DNA of 64,000 nucleotides from CAJXVY01 sp031580995. Lineage in GTDB: Bacteria; Actinomycetota; Actinomycetes; Actinomycetales; Microbacteriaceae. The notes beneath the pieces are model-generated. The model searched no databases. It saw only the letters and a program-made list of their open reading frames with translations, and was not told where the DNA came from. The position numbers and the translations under genes are program-made. Numbering within the stretch: position 1 is the stretch's first letter; each line of letters begins with the position of its first letter. This document shows positions 1-8,400 of this stretch, in pieces. The stretch is taken from NCBI GenBank assembly GCA_031580995.1, contig JAVLCC010000007.1, positions 1-64,000 on the forward strand. The letters are read 5' to 3'.

Positions 1-764
1 AACAAACAGAAGCCCTTGGTAGGAAAATCTTTGTTGCTGGAAACATTTCAAACTCAAACATTTTTGACCCCGAGGATCCCTCCAGCAAAGACCGCGTAAG
101 GGCGATGTATAAAGAAATGGTCACCTGGGCCAAAGAAGAGGGTGCTGATCTGATTGTTGCGGAAACCATGTATTACTACGAGGAAGCAAAGATAGCCCTT
201 GAAGAAATTCAGGCTGTAGGGCTTCCATCAATTGTGAATGTTGCAGTGTTTGCCACAGGAGAGCTAAGAGACGGTGTTTCCCCACAGGATGCTTGCAAGA
301 TGCTCGCAGAAGCAGGTGCAGATGTTGTTGGAACCAACTGTTTTCAAGGTCCAAACACAATCAGGCCAATCCTTGAGGAAATTTCAAAGGCCGTTGGTGA
401 CCACCCAATCTGTGGAATGCCAGGCACCTACAGAACAACGGATGAGCACACAACATTTTTCAACCTGCCCGATAAAGGCAACACCGCCAAGCTTCCCAGC
501 GAGAGAACCTTCCCGGATGCCTTGGAAAGTCAAAATTCAAATAGATACGAAACGGCAGAGTTTGGTGAATATGCTGCATCTTTAGGTGCAAAGGTGATTG
601 GTCTTTGCTGCGGAGCAAGTGTTATTCACCACCGTGAACTAAGCGAAAGAGTGGGAAAGCAAACCTATCTGAGCAAATATAGCCCTGATATCAGCAAGCA
701 CTTTATGTATGGAAATGATTCGTCACTTCCCAAACATGTAACCGGATACGGCAGTCAGGCTTAG
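1..764 (+). CDS. Betaine/homocysteine S-methyltransferase family protein (5' end outside window)
   Basis: Transfers a methyl group, probably from a betaine-type donor, to homocysteine to make methionine; cytosolic. The frame is open from base 3 with no stop, so the gene begins upstream of the window; an internal ATG at 105 is not the true start. The zinc-site cysteines of the homocysteine methyltransferase barrel are visible: GTNCFQG (Cys codon near 339) and GLCCG (codons near 606-611). The C-terminal part (GMPGTYR, LPSERTFP) fits the BHMT branch rather than MetH/MmuM. The donor cannot be told from sequence; betaine or a sulfonium compound are both possible. The stop codon directly abuts tRNA-Met on the other strand. 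Confidence 0.85.
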   Translation, partial: QTEALGRKIFVAGNISNSNIFDPEDPSSKDRVRAMYKEMVTWAKEEGADLIVAETMYYYEEAKIALEEIQAVGLPSIVNVAVFATGELRDGVSPQDACKMLAEAGADVVGTNCFQGPNTIRPILEEISKAVGDHPICGMPGTYRTTDEHTTFFNLPDKGNTAKLPSERTFPDALESQNSNRYETAEFGEYAASLGAKVIGLCCGASVIHHRELSERVGKQTYLSKYSPDISKHFMYGNDSSLPKHVTGYGSQA

Positions 765-838
765 TGGGGCGGACGGGACTTGAACCCGTGACCGACGGAT
801 TATGAGTCCGCTGCTCTAACCAGCTGAGCTACCGCCCC
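765..838 (-). tRNA. tRNA-Met (anticodon CAT), elongator type probable
   Basis: Complete cloverleaf on the minus strand. Acceptor GGGGCGG pairs with CCGCCCC, the T arm contains GGTTCAAGTCC, and the anticodon loop CTCATAA gives CAT. The discriminator is A; CCA is not encoded. CAT could also be a lysidine-modified tRNA-Ile2, but the overall sequence looks like actinobacterial elongator Met. Confidence 0.9.
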
Positions 839-864
839 TTATGGCATTCACACAGTTTACAACC

Positions 865-878
865 CTTGCAGATGCAAG
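865..878. promoter_or_regulatory. 14-bp inverted repeat upstream of the DoxX-like gene
   Basis: CTTGCA-GA-TGCAAG is a perfect inverted repeat (6-bp arms, 2-bp centre). It lies between tRNA-Met and the DoxX-like gene, about 20 bp upstream of that gene's -10-like element. It may be a dimeric-repressor operator or a chance palindrome. Confidence 0.3.
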
Positions 879-897
879 CCCTAACTGATTCCGCGAT

Positions 898-903
898 TAG
901 GCT
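898..903 (+). promoter_or_regulatory. -10-like element TAGGCT for the DoxX-like gene (leaderless mRNA likely)
   Basis: TAGGCT fits the actinobacterial TANNNT -10 pattern. It sits 6 bases before the ATG at 910, so transcription would begin at the start codon. No Shine-Dalgarno sequence is present. No convincing -35 is seen. Confidence 0.45.
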
Positions 904-909
904 ACAGCA

Positions 910-1317
910 ATGACAAAAATAAGAGCGCTTGCAAGAATTGCACTTGGTTTTGCGCTGACTTATGCAGGGATAGGCCACTTTTCTTTTTCACGAGCAGAGT
1001 TTCAGGCGCAGGTTCCAACCTGGCTTCCACTTGATGCTGATTTCGTTGTCTTGGCCTCCGGAGTAGTAGAAATTTCACTTGGACTCGGTCTAATTTTTCT
1101 CACCAAATACAAACGCCAAGTTGGGCTTTTGACTGCAATATTCTTCATAGCAATCTTCCCTGGCAATATCTCTCAGTATGTCAACGGGGTTGATGCCTTT
1201 GGCTTGGATAGTGATCAAGCAAGATTGACGCGTCTGTTTTTCCAGCCGCTGTTGGTTTTATGGGCGCTTTGGTCGACAACTGCTCTTAGTCTTTTCAGGG
1301 ATAAAACAAAAAACTAG
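910..1317 (+). CDS. DoxX-like small membrane protein
   Basis: A 135-residue integral membrane protein with about four hydrophobic segments (near residues 8-26, 44-63, 70-88 and 110-128). The layout, and the N-terminal RIALGFALTYAGIGHF followed by ASGVVEISLGLGL, matches the DoxX/DoxX-like group. These proteins are linked to quinone or thiol redox balance in some bacteria, but the activity of this one cannot be read from the sequence. ATG 910 is supported by a -10-like hexamer 6 bases upstream and no alternative start. Its stop shares the bases CTAG with the stop of the convergent glycosyltransferase gene. Confidence 0.75.
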   Translation: MTKIRALARIALGFALTYAGIGHFSFSRAEFQAQVPTWLPLDADFVVLASGVVEISLGLGLIFLTKYKRQVGLLTAIFFIAIFPGNISQYVNGVDAFGLDSDQARLTRLFFQPLLVLWALWSTTALSLFRDKTKN

Positions 1318-2738
1318 TCGTCTTTATCGCTTGAGCGACTAAATCGCTCTCTGGCCTTATTAAAATCTTCTTTCACACCATCAAACTGTTCTTTGATGTC
1401 TTCCCTAGCCTCACTCAATCTCTCACGCAGACCATAACGAATATCATCCATCCGTCCCCGAAGTTCAGAGGCCGACTCTCGGAACGAGTCAACACGCTCT
1501 CTGAGAGATTCACTTAAGCGTCCAATTGGCTGGGAATAGCCCTCCAAGTTGTCCTCAGTGGTTGGAGAGAATTCACCGATTCCCTGATAGAGGTTTTCGA
1601 AAATGTTCAAGGTGTTGGTGATGTCGTGGGCCTGGATCAAGTGCAGTGAGTTTTCACTGAGACGCTCAAGCTCTTGCTCATCGGCAGTCAGCACCTCACG
1701 AAGCCTGCCAGCAAGCTCCGTGGCATCCTCTGGTTGATAAAGATATCCATTGTCTCCTGAGTGAACCAGGTGAGGAAGGGCCATCGCATCGGCTGCAATC
1801 ACCGGTCTACCACTTGCCATCGCCTCCATAGTGGCAATTGACTGCAGCTCGGCAATGCTGGGCATGGCAAAAACTGTTGTTCGCTCGTATGTCTTTGGTA
1901 ACTCTTCTTCTGTAACAAAGCCCAGGAAATTAACCCTGTCTTCAATTTGTAATTCTTTAGAGAGGATTTTCAGGTTATCTCGCTCGCCACCATTTCCAAC
2001 GATGTCCAGCTGGACATCAACCTCTGAAGATATTTGCTGGATTGCGCGAAGCAGGATGTCTAAGCGCTTTTCATAATCCAGCCGTCCAACAAACAAAACT
2101 CTTGGCTCAGTGTTTGAGGTGGGGGTTTTATTGATAAACCTGGATGCATCAATGCCGCAACTAATCGCCAAAACATCACTGATGCCACTCTCCCGCTCCA
2201 AAATATCAGCAGCTCTTCTGGTGGGGGTTGTTACCTTATCCATCTTTTTTAGAACTCGACCTGTATCCCACCAGCCAAATTTCATGATGGGTCTTTCTAA
2301 AAATTTAGGGAGTCTGACTGAATAGCGAATCAGATTCTCTGGCATTGTGTGATTGGTGGCAATTGTCATGATGCCGCGCTTTTTACTCTCGCCGACTAAT
2401 AACCTTCCAACCATCAAGTGAGATTGGATGTGCACCGCATCTGGCTCTAGTTCATCCAGCAACCTACCAAGCTTGCCCTTGAGCCCAAAAGGCTTCATCA
2501 TCCGCACAGAAAGTTCTTTTCGCATCTGAATTGATGGGAATCTATGAACTGTTAGTTCAGCACCATCATGAATTTCTTTATTTGTTCCGCTTAGCCCTTT
2601 TACTGCCGGAGCAACGATGTGAAGATCGTGGCCTCTCCTGGCAAGACCAGCAGCCAGTCTTTCGGCGAATCTTGCTGCGCCATTGACGTCTGGGCCGAAT
2701 GTGTCGCAGGCAAGCAGAACTCTAAGTTTGTTCTCCAT
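1314..2738 (-). CDS. Family 4 glycosyltransferase with a C-terminal amphipathic helical tail
   Basis: GT-B fold retaining glycosyltransferase, 474 residues. The N-terminal acceptor domain opens with LRVLLACDTFGPDVNGAARF. The nucleotide-sugar domain has LFVGRLDYEKRLD near residue 215 and the EX7E motif at Glu297-Glu305 (ELQSIATME). This resembles enzymes that mannosylate phosphatidylinositol or glycosylate diacylglycerol at the inner membrane face; substrate unknown. Residues about 404-467 are not part of the usual fold: a highly charged Arg/Glu-rich helix with a near 11-residue repeat, typical of membrane-surface binding. No Shine-Dalgarno is seen before ATG; TAGACT, overlapping the upstream gene's stop, could be a -10 for an almost leaderless mRNA. 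Confidence 0.82.
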   Translation of the reverse strand: MENKLRVLLACDTFGPDVNGAARFAERLAAGLARRGHDLHIVAPAVKGLSGTNKEIHDGAELTVHRFPSIQMRKELSVRMMKPFGLKGKLGRLLDELEPDAVHIQSHLMVGRLLVGESKKRGIMTIATNHTMPENLIRYSVRLPKFLERPIMKFGWWDTGRVLKKMDKVTTPTRRAADILERESGISDVLAISCGIDASRFINKTPTSNTEPRVLFVGRLDYEKRLDILLRAIQQISSEVDVQLDIVGNGGERDNLKILSKELQIEDRVNFLGFVTEEELPKTYERTTVFAMPSIAELQSIATMEAMASGRPVIAADAMALPHLVHSGDNGYLYQPEDATELAGRLREVLTADEQELERLSENSLHLIQAHDITNTLNIFENLYQGIGEFSPTTEDNLEGYSQPIGRLSESLRERVDSFRESASELRGRMDDIRYGLRERLSEAREDIKEQFDGVKEDFNKARERFSRSSDKDD

Positions 2739-2749
2739 TTGGATTCAGT

Positions 2750-3631
2750 CTAATTCTCATTACTTTGGGGATGTACCTTTTCCAAAAGATACACCCCTAA
2801 GACTGCCACCAATCCACTACCGATAAAAGTCATGATTACATCAAAACTTGCCTCTGATGCTTCGCCCAAAATTACAATTCCAATGCCAACCGCCACCATT
2901 GGATCAATCACAGTAAGACCTGCAATTACTAGATCGGGTGGACCAGTGGCATAGGCGTTTTGCACAAACCAACCGCCTAAGATTGCCGCCAGAGCTAGAG
3001 CTATTGCTGCAGAAAGCGTCAGATTGTCAAAATCCCCTTGAATCAATCGCTGAATAATCACTTTCGCCAGGGTTGCAACGAATCCGTATAAAACACCAGC
3101 ACCGAAAACATAATTCAATGCTTTTGCATTGCCGCCGAGGGTTGCCATCAGGAAGCCAAACAAGATCAGCATCAAAGCCAAAACACCTAAGACCTGCAGT
3201 AACTTCTCATCACTCATTTCCGCCTCGTTGGCAACCCCTGCAGCAGCCACCACAAAACTTGAGATGCCGGCAAGCGTTAGTGCGATGGCGAAAAAGGTTC
3301 TAGGCCCCAGCCTGACACCGTAGATTTTTGCATTCAAAAGACTGGTGATAATCAATGCAACCGCACCGATTGGTTGAACCACAATCAATGGTGCAAGCGT
3401 CAATGCCGCTAACTGCAGAACAACACCCAGCATCAAAAAAGCAGTTCCCACAAGCCACCTGGGACGTTTCAAAAGACCCAGTACCTGCTTGACTCCCAGA
3501 CGGTTAATGCCCGTTCCGCTCACCCGCTGATGAACACTGTCATTTTGGAATTGCGCGCCAAGTGCCAAACCAACAGCTGCCAGCAAAGCAAGCATTATGG
3601 CAATTGCTCTTAGCACTTCGGCAGGAAGCAA
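2750..3631 (-). CDS. DMT-superfamily membrane transporter (NIPA/EamA-like)
   Basis: A polytopic membrane protein of about 293 residues with nine to ten hydrophobic helices and two related halves, the layout of the drug/metabolite transporter superfamily. Phrases such as LIVVQPIGAVALIITSLLNA and VIDPMVAVGIGIVILGE resemble the actinobacterial NIPA-like DMT group. Substrate unknown. The longest frame starts at GTG 3637, but AGGAG lies 5 bases before the in-frame TTG at 3631, so I prefer TTG. The gene is divergent from def with about 70 bp between, and precedes the glycosyltransferase by 11 bp, probably one transcript. Confidence 0.75.
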   Translation of the reverse strand: MLPAEVLRAIAIMLALLAAVGLALGAQFQNDSVHQRVSGTGINRLGVKQVLGLLKRPRWLVGTAFLMLGVVLQLAALTLAPLIVVQPIGAVALIITSLLNAKIYGVRLGPRTFFAIALTLAGISSFVVAAAGVANEAEMSDEKLLQVLGVLALMLILFGFLMATLGGNAKALNYVFGAGVLYGFVATLAKVIIQRLIQGDFDNLTLSAAIALALAAILGGWFVQNAYATGPPDLVIAGLTVIDPMVAVGIGIVILGEASEASFDVIMTFIGSGLVAVLGVYLLEKVHPQSNEN

Positions 3632-3690
3632 GTTCACTCCTATTTTTTGAACTTCTTAAGCCTACTGAGTGAATGCTGAGAATGAACCAA

Positions 3691-3696
3691 TAGCAT
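3691..3696 (+). promoter_or_regulatory. -10-like element TAGCAT for def (leaderless mRNA likely)
   Basis: TAGCAT lies exactly 6 bases before the def ATG at 3703. There is no Shine-Dalgarno sequence in the intervening bases, so a leaderless transcript is likely. No good -35 is visible. Confidence 0.4.
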
Positions 3697-3702
3697 AGTT
3701 AT

Positions 3703-4260
3703 ATGCCGATTAGACCCATCCAAATAACTGGCACGGAGGTGCTCCACAAAAAAGCCAGACAAGTAGTTGATTTCGATGACAGCTTGACCACCCTGGTTGA
3801 TGACATGTTTGAAACTATGGAAAAAGCTCCCGGTGTGGGGCTTGCAGCCCCGCAGGTTGGTGTGGATTTGGCGGTGTTTGTTTATGACTGGATTGATGAT
3901 GATGAGATCCACCACAGAGGTGTTGCCATCAATCCAGAACTGGAATTATTCGGCAGTCAAAAATTCGACCCGGATGAACACATGGAGGGTTGTCTCAGTG
4001 TTCCGGGACTTAGATACCCGCTTGAAAGACAACCACTTGCAAGACTGACCGCTTTTGATCTAAATCAAAATAAATACACCGAGGTTGCCAAAGGTTGGCT
4101 AGCAAGGATTTTTCAACATGAGTTTGATCACCTGCAGGGCGTTTTATATGTTGACCGACTAGCAAAGACCGAAAAAGAACTGGCGCTTAGTGAAATTGAA
4201 CAGCGTGAATGGAAGACAAATAGTTCCTGGATGCCTGGAGTGGACATTGCCGAGCCCTAG
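3703..4260 (+). CDS. def: Peptide deformylase
   Basis: Removes the formyl group from the initiator methionine of nascent proteins. All three family motifs are intact: GVGLAAPQ at residues 44-51, EGCLS at 95-99 with metal ligand Cys97, and QHEFDH at 138-143 with metal ligands His139 and His143 and catalytic Glu140. Length 185 residues is normal for bacterial type I/III deformylases. The ATG has no Shine-Dalgarno but a -10-like TAGCAT 6 bases upstream. The stop shares CTAG with the stop of the convergent azlD. No fmt neighbour is present here. Confidence 0.96.
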   Translation: MPIRPIQITGTEVLHKKARQVVDFDDSLTTLVDDMFETMEKAPGVGLAAPQVGVDLAVFVYDWIDDDEIHHRGVAINPELELFGSQKFDPDEHMEGCLSVPGLRYPLERQPLARLTAFDLNQNKYTEVAKGWLARIFQHEFDHLQGVLYVDRLAKTEKELALSEIEQREWKTNSSWMPGVDIAEP

Positions 4261-4556
4261 GTAAACATCCTGATCAGAGCCGAGAAAGCTGCCGCTGAGG
4301 CAATCACAACAATGAATGGCATTCTCAAATACAACAACAAAGCCGCCAGGATGAGCGCTGGAAGACGACTGTCTACAGTGAATTCACTACTGGTGGTGAA
4401 ACCCTGAATGCCCACCAGAGCAGATAGCAACCCGACTGTGATTGCATCGGCAAGTTGTCTGAATTTAGGGTTTGAAACATATCTGTCTGGAATTAGATAA
4501 CCCATTAGCTTCCAGCTGAAAACAGCTATGGAGGCGGCAATCACTGCAAGTGTCAT
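4257..4556 (-). CDS. azlD: AzlD-type small subunit of a branched-chain amino-acid exporter
   Basis: A hydrophobic protein of 99 residues with about four membrane helices, including the motif RLPALILAALLLYLRMPFIV typical of AzlD. It works with AzlC in exporting branched-chain amino acids or analogues such as 4-azaleucine. The open frame reaches a TTG at 4568, but ATG at 4556 overlaps the azlC stop as ATGA, the common coupled arrangement, so I chose that start. Confidence 0.85.
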   Translation of the reverse strand: MTLAVIAASIAVFSWKLMGYLIPDRYVSNPKFRQLADAITVGLLSALVGIQGFTTSSEFTVDSRLPALILAALLLYLRMPFIVVIASAAAFSALIRMFT

Positions 4557-5209
4557 CTCTTCCCCCAATACTGAATCAAAGCCGCCACAGCAGCTCCTAG
4601 AAGCACTGGTATGCCGGCTGGAACAAATGCACTGGTGGCAATGGCAACTATGAACGCCGAAAGCCCGATTAGTCGATAGAGGTTATTGCTAAGTCTTGGC
4701 CAAACCAATCCCAAAAATGCTGCTGCTGCAGCGCTGTCCAATCCGAAATTGGCAGGATCGCCTATTTGATCCCCTAGCAAAGCGCCCGCAAGAGTGAGTA
4801 GATTCCAGAAAATAAATACGCTTATACCTGTCCACCAAAACCCTCTTCGCTCGCCAGAAGGTGTCGACTGGGCGGTGGCCACAGCGGTTGACTCATCAAT
4901 TGTCAGCTGGGCGGATAAAAGCTTTGCTATCCCTGGCATTCCAAGAACAGGAGCCATTCTTAGGGCATAAAAACCATTTCTAATACCGAGTAGCCAAGCG
5001 GATGCAATTGCTGTTGGGATTGCAGCCATTCCACCCGTTGCAATGACTCCAACAAAAGCAAATTGGCTTGCTCCGCTAAACATGACCAGGCTTAAAAGCA
5101 TTGTTTCAAGAATAGATAGCCCGGCTGTGACGCCGATGGCTCCAAAAGAAATTGCATAAATTCCGGTAGCCATGCCGATTGACACGGCTACCACTGGAAT
5201 TCGATTCAT
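4553..5209 (-). CDS. azlC: AzlC-type large subunit of a branched-chain amino-acid exporter
   Basis: About 218 residues with six or more membrane helices. The segments LSLVMFSGASQFAFVGV and AQLTIDESTAVA are characteristic of AzlC (LIV-E family). The partner AzlD follows with an ATGA overlap. I start at ATG 5209 rather than TTG 5212 because AGGAG lies 4 bases before the ATG. The export substrate is inferred from the family. tRNA-Asn lies just upstream on the same strand. Confidence 0.88.
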   Translation of the reverse strand: MNRIPVVAVSIGMATGIYAISFGAIGVTAGLSILETMLLSLVMFSGASQFAFVGVIATGGMAAIPTAIASAWLLGIRNGFYALRMAPVLGMPGIAKLLSAQLTIDESTAVATAQSTPSGERRGFWWTGISVFIFWNLLTLAGALLGDQIGDPANFGLDSAAAAAFLGLVWPRLSNNLYRLIGLSAFIVAIATSAFVPAGIPVLLGAAVAALIQYWGKR

Positions 5210-5222
5210 CAAGCTCCTCTTG

Positions 5223-5295
<73 letters not shown>

Positions 5296-5331
5296 ATGGT
5301 GCAGGAAAACATTATCAGATAAAACACCGAA

Positions 5332-7152
5332 CTAGGTCTGCAGTTCTCTTCGCTCTTTCTCGAGATCTTGCAGATGTCTTTGAATTAGGCCCATCTCACG
5401 TTGGTGACTTTCTGGGTCGAAGCGTCTTAATGCCATCAATAAATCAGATTTTTCTCGATCCAAGGCATTCATCATTGCCTTTCGAATCACACCCTCGGCA
5501 TATTTTTTCAAAGAGGCCTCGTCCTTGGCGGGCATTGGTGCAACAGCCAACTGCCTGAATAGTTGCTGGTCTTCTTCTCTAACCGCATTACCCACCAGGT
5601 TGAGCCAATCAGGAGCGTCTTTTTTGCCTATCAAGTCGTTTAGAACCACTGCTATTTGCTGAATCTGCGATGAGCCAAATCCAGCCGAGGTCATTCTGGC
5701 TAGTTGCTCTTCCGTGTAGGCATCTGGAACCTGCACCAACACCTCGGCTATAGCTCTTTCCATGCGGTCAATATCTTCAGTGTTTGACTCAGCGGGTTTG
5801 TCAAGACTTATGGACTGAACCGATTCTTTTTTCCCAGCTTTTGCCTGCTGATTCACCATAGGCTCAATCTCTGAGACCTCCAATGACACCCAATCGGCTA
5901 ATTTTCTTATGTAGCCCATTCTCAGTGCAGGATCAGTTATCTCCCCCACCACGGGGGCGGCTGCCCTGGCTGCGGCAATTCTGCTCTCTAGTTGCACAAG
6001 ATCAAACTGTGAAATGCGGTGCCGGATCACAAATTCAAAAAGCGGGATTTTTCGCTGCAGCATTTCAACCACTGCCTCATCCCCTCGCTGTTGCCTAAGA
6101 TCAGAAGGGTCCAATCCATCTGGTCCGGTGGCGACAAAGGTCAAAGCGTTAAATTTCTCACTGTCACCATAAACCTTCAGTGCAGCCTTGGTTCCGGCAG
6201 CATCTGGGTCAAAAGTAAAAATTACCTCCGCTGGTGCATCACCCGAGCCGATCAGCAACCTGTTCAAAACTTTTATGTGCTCTTCTCCAAATGCAGTTCC
6301 ACAGGTGGCAACCGCCGTGTCCACCCCAGCGAGGTGGCAGGCCATCACATCGGTATACCCTTCAACAACAACAACCTGGCGTTTTTTAGCTATGGCTTTT
6401 TTAGCTAGGTCTAGACCATAGAGCACTCGCGATTTGTGATAAACGGGAGTTTCCGATGTGTTGAGATACTTGGGACCCTGGTCATCTTCGTATAAATGCC
6501 TGGCTCCAAATCCCAACACCTGATTATTGGCATCCCTAATTGGCCATACCAATCGTCCTCGAAAACGGTCATAAACTCCCCGTTCTCCACGAGAAACCAA
6601 ACCGGCCACCACCAGCTCTTCTTCTGTGAAGCCTTTGGATTTCAAATGTTCGGTCAGATTTGACCACCCCTTGGGTGCATATCCGACACCAAAACTAGCC
6701 ATAGACTCAGCATCGAAACCGCGAGATATCAGGGTCTCTCTGCCCTTTTTCGCCTCTGGTTGAGACAACTGCTGAATAAAATAGGCACTTGCCAATTGGT
6801 TAGCTTCGAAGGTTCTAGCCCTTGCCTGGACTTCTCCGGTGTCAACATCGTCGTAATTGAGCGTATAGCCAACCTTGGATGCCACTCTCTCTACGGATTC
6901 TGCAAAAGAAAGAGACTCGATCTCCTGCAGGAACTTATAAACATCTCCCCCCGCCCCACAGCCAAAGCAGTGGTAATAGCCCTGCCCATTTCGGACATTA
7001 AAGGAGGGGGTTTTCTCATCATGAAATGGGCATAAACCCTTCAATGAACCGACACTGGCGGGTTTCAGAGCGACATAATCACTTATGACATCAGCAATGT
7101 TTGCTTGGGCCTTCAGATTTTCAACATCCGACTGCCTGATTTTTCCACTCAT
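5332..7152 (-). CDS. dnaG: DNA primase
   Basis: Synthesises RNA primers at the replication fork. The N-terminal CHC2 zinc site is present (Cys41, His44, Cys62, Cys65 in CPFH...CFGC). The TOPRIM domain follows with VVVVEGYTDV (Glu264) and the acidic DPD at about 315-317. The C-terminal 180 residues would be the helicase-binding domain. 606 residues is normal. It follows dgt by 3 bp and is probably the last gene of the recO-uppS-glyS-dusB-dgt-dnaG run; the dgt-dnaG pairing is common in actinobacteria. Confidence 0.97.
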   Translation of the reverse strand: MSGKIRQSDVENLKAQANIADVISDYVALKPASVGSLKGLCPFHDEKTPSFNVRNGQGYYHCFGCGAGGDVYKFLQEIESLSFAESVERVASKVGYTLNYDDVDTGEVQARARTFEANQLASAYFIQQLSQPEAKKGRETLISRGFDAESMASFGVGYAPKGWSNLTEHLKSKGFTEEELVVAGLVSRGERGVYDRFRGRLVWPIRDANNQVLGFGARHLYEDDQGPKYLNTSETPVYHKSRVLYGLDLAKKAIAKKRQVVVVEGYTDVMACHLAGVDTAVATCGTAFGEEHIKVLNRLLIGSGDAPAEVIFTFDPDAAGTKAALKVYGDSEKFNALTFVATGPDGLDPSDLRQQRGDEAVVEMLQRKIPLFEFVIRHRISQFDLVQLESRIAAARAAAPVVGEITDPALRMGYIRKLADWVSLEVSEIEPMVNQQAKAGKKESVQSISLDKPAESNTEDIDRMERAIAEVLVQVPDAYTEEQLARMTSAGFGSSQIQQIAVVLNDLIGKKDAPDWLNLVGNAVREEDQQLFRQLAVAPMPAKDEASLKKYAEGVIRKAMMNALDREKSDLLMALRRFDPESHQREMGLIQRHLQDLEKERRELQT

Positions 7153-7155
7153 CCA

Positions 7156-8397
7156 TCACACCCCTGTGCCAATAATCTCTGCATGCAATGCATGCGCGTG
7201 CGCGTCGGTCATATTTGCTACCGCATCAACCACCGCGCGTTTTTTTCCATCTGCGCTTTGGGCGTGTTCGTAATAATACCTAGTCACCTGATCAAAACCG
7301 ACTCCGTTTTGATAAATGGCATCTGCCAATTCGACCAATAGTTCTCGTTGCACTTGGTAATAACCCTGCCTAGAGTCGCTACTCATCAAAAACGTGGCAA
7401 CCAGGCCCTTTAGAACAGCTATCTCCTCGCGCACCTCACTGGGCACCAGCAGATTCTTTTTATACCTGTCAGCCTCTTCAGAAAGCTCATGGTTGGCATC
7501 AAAGACCCTTGTGACGAAACTTCCAATTAGGTCACTGGTTAGGTTTTTCAACTGGGCTAAGTTTTCTCTCGAGCCATCGAAGCTTGTTATCCAAAACTCA
7601 TTCGCTCTGATTCGTTCAAAGGCTTTATATACCTTGTCCCTCTCAAGGGTTGATTCAGACCAATCCAAAACACCGGTAATCACCTCTTCAATGATGGAAT
7701 CGCCGTTGATTTCCTCCACATTGATAAAACCTTCAACAATTGCATCCTCAAAATCATGAACGCTGTAGGCAACATCATCACTGAAGTCCATGATTTCCGC
7801 CTCAATAACCTTCTCACCAGCCGGTGCTTGTTCTCGGGCCCAGTTGAAAACCTCTAAATCGTCCTCGTAGACGCCAAATTTGATACCACCTTGAATGAAA
7901 TCAGAAGCCTCCGAGCGTCTCCAGGGGTATTTACTGATTGCATCCAGAGATGCTCGAGTTAGATTCAGTCCACGCGAGACACCATCAATAATCACTTTTT
8001 GTTCAAGCCTTGTGACGATTCTGAATGTTTGAGCATTTCCCTCAAAACCACCTATTTCAGCAGCCCACATATTCAGCGCACTTTCTCCGTTATGACCAAA
8101 GGGAGGGTGCCCTAAATCGTGGGACAGGCAGGCCATGTCAACAAGATCCGCATCCAAACCAAGCATGATTGCTAATTCTCTGCCCACCTGAGCAACCTCA
8201 AGCGAGTGGGTGAGTCTGGTGCGAGCGAAATCCCCACTTTCAGGAGATAAAACTTGGGTTTTCGCACTCAGCCGCCTAAGTGCTGAGCTATGCAAAACAC
8301 GCGCTCTGTCACGAGCAAATTCTGACCTTTTAGACCTGGAGGATGACTGAGGAACAAATCTTTCGGTAACAAATTCTGGATAGTTCGCTCTATTCAC
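7156..8397 (-). CDS. dgt: Deoxyguanosinetriphosphate triphosphohydrolase-like protein
   Basis: HD-domain hydrolase of the dGTPase type, which splits dNTPs to deoxynucleoside and triphosphate and so tunes dNTP pools. Residues seen: His64 in LTHSLEV, the HD pair at about 93-94 followed by GHPPFGHNGE, and the later FSDDVAYSVHD motif near 210. 413 residues. The start is GTG at 8397, with GGAGG 7 bases upstream lying inside the end of dusB. dNTP specificity cannot be judged. Confidence 0.92.
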   Translation of the reverse strand: MNRANYPEFVTERFVPQSSSRSKRSEFARDRARVLHSSALRRLSAKTQVLSPESGDFARTRLTHSLEVAQVGRELAIMLGLDADLVDMACLSHDLGHPPFGHNGESALNMWAAEIGGFEGNAQTFRIVTRLEQKVIIDGVSRGLNLTRASLDAISKYPWRRSEASDFIQGGIKFGVYEDDLEVFNWAREQAPAGEKVIEAEIMDFSDDVAYSVHDFEDAIVEGFINVEEINGDSIIEEVITGVLDWSESTLERDKVYKAFERIRANEFWITSFDGSRENLAQLKNLTSDLIGSFVTRVFDANHELSEEADRYKKNLLVPSEVREEIAVLKGLVATFLMSSDSRQGYYQVQRELLVELADAIYQNGVGFDQVTRYYYEHAQSADGKKRAVVDAVANMTDAHAHALHAEIIGTGV

Positions 8398-8400
8398 CTT

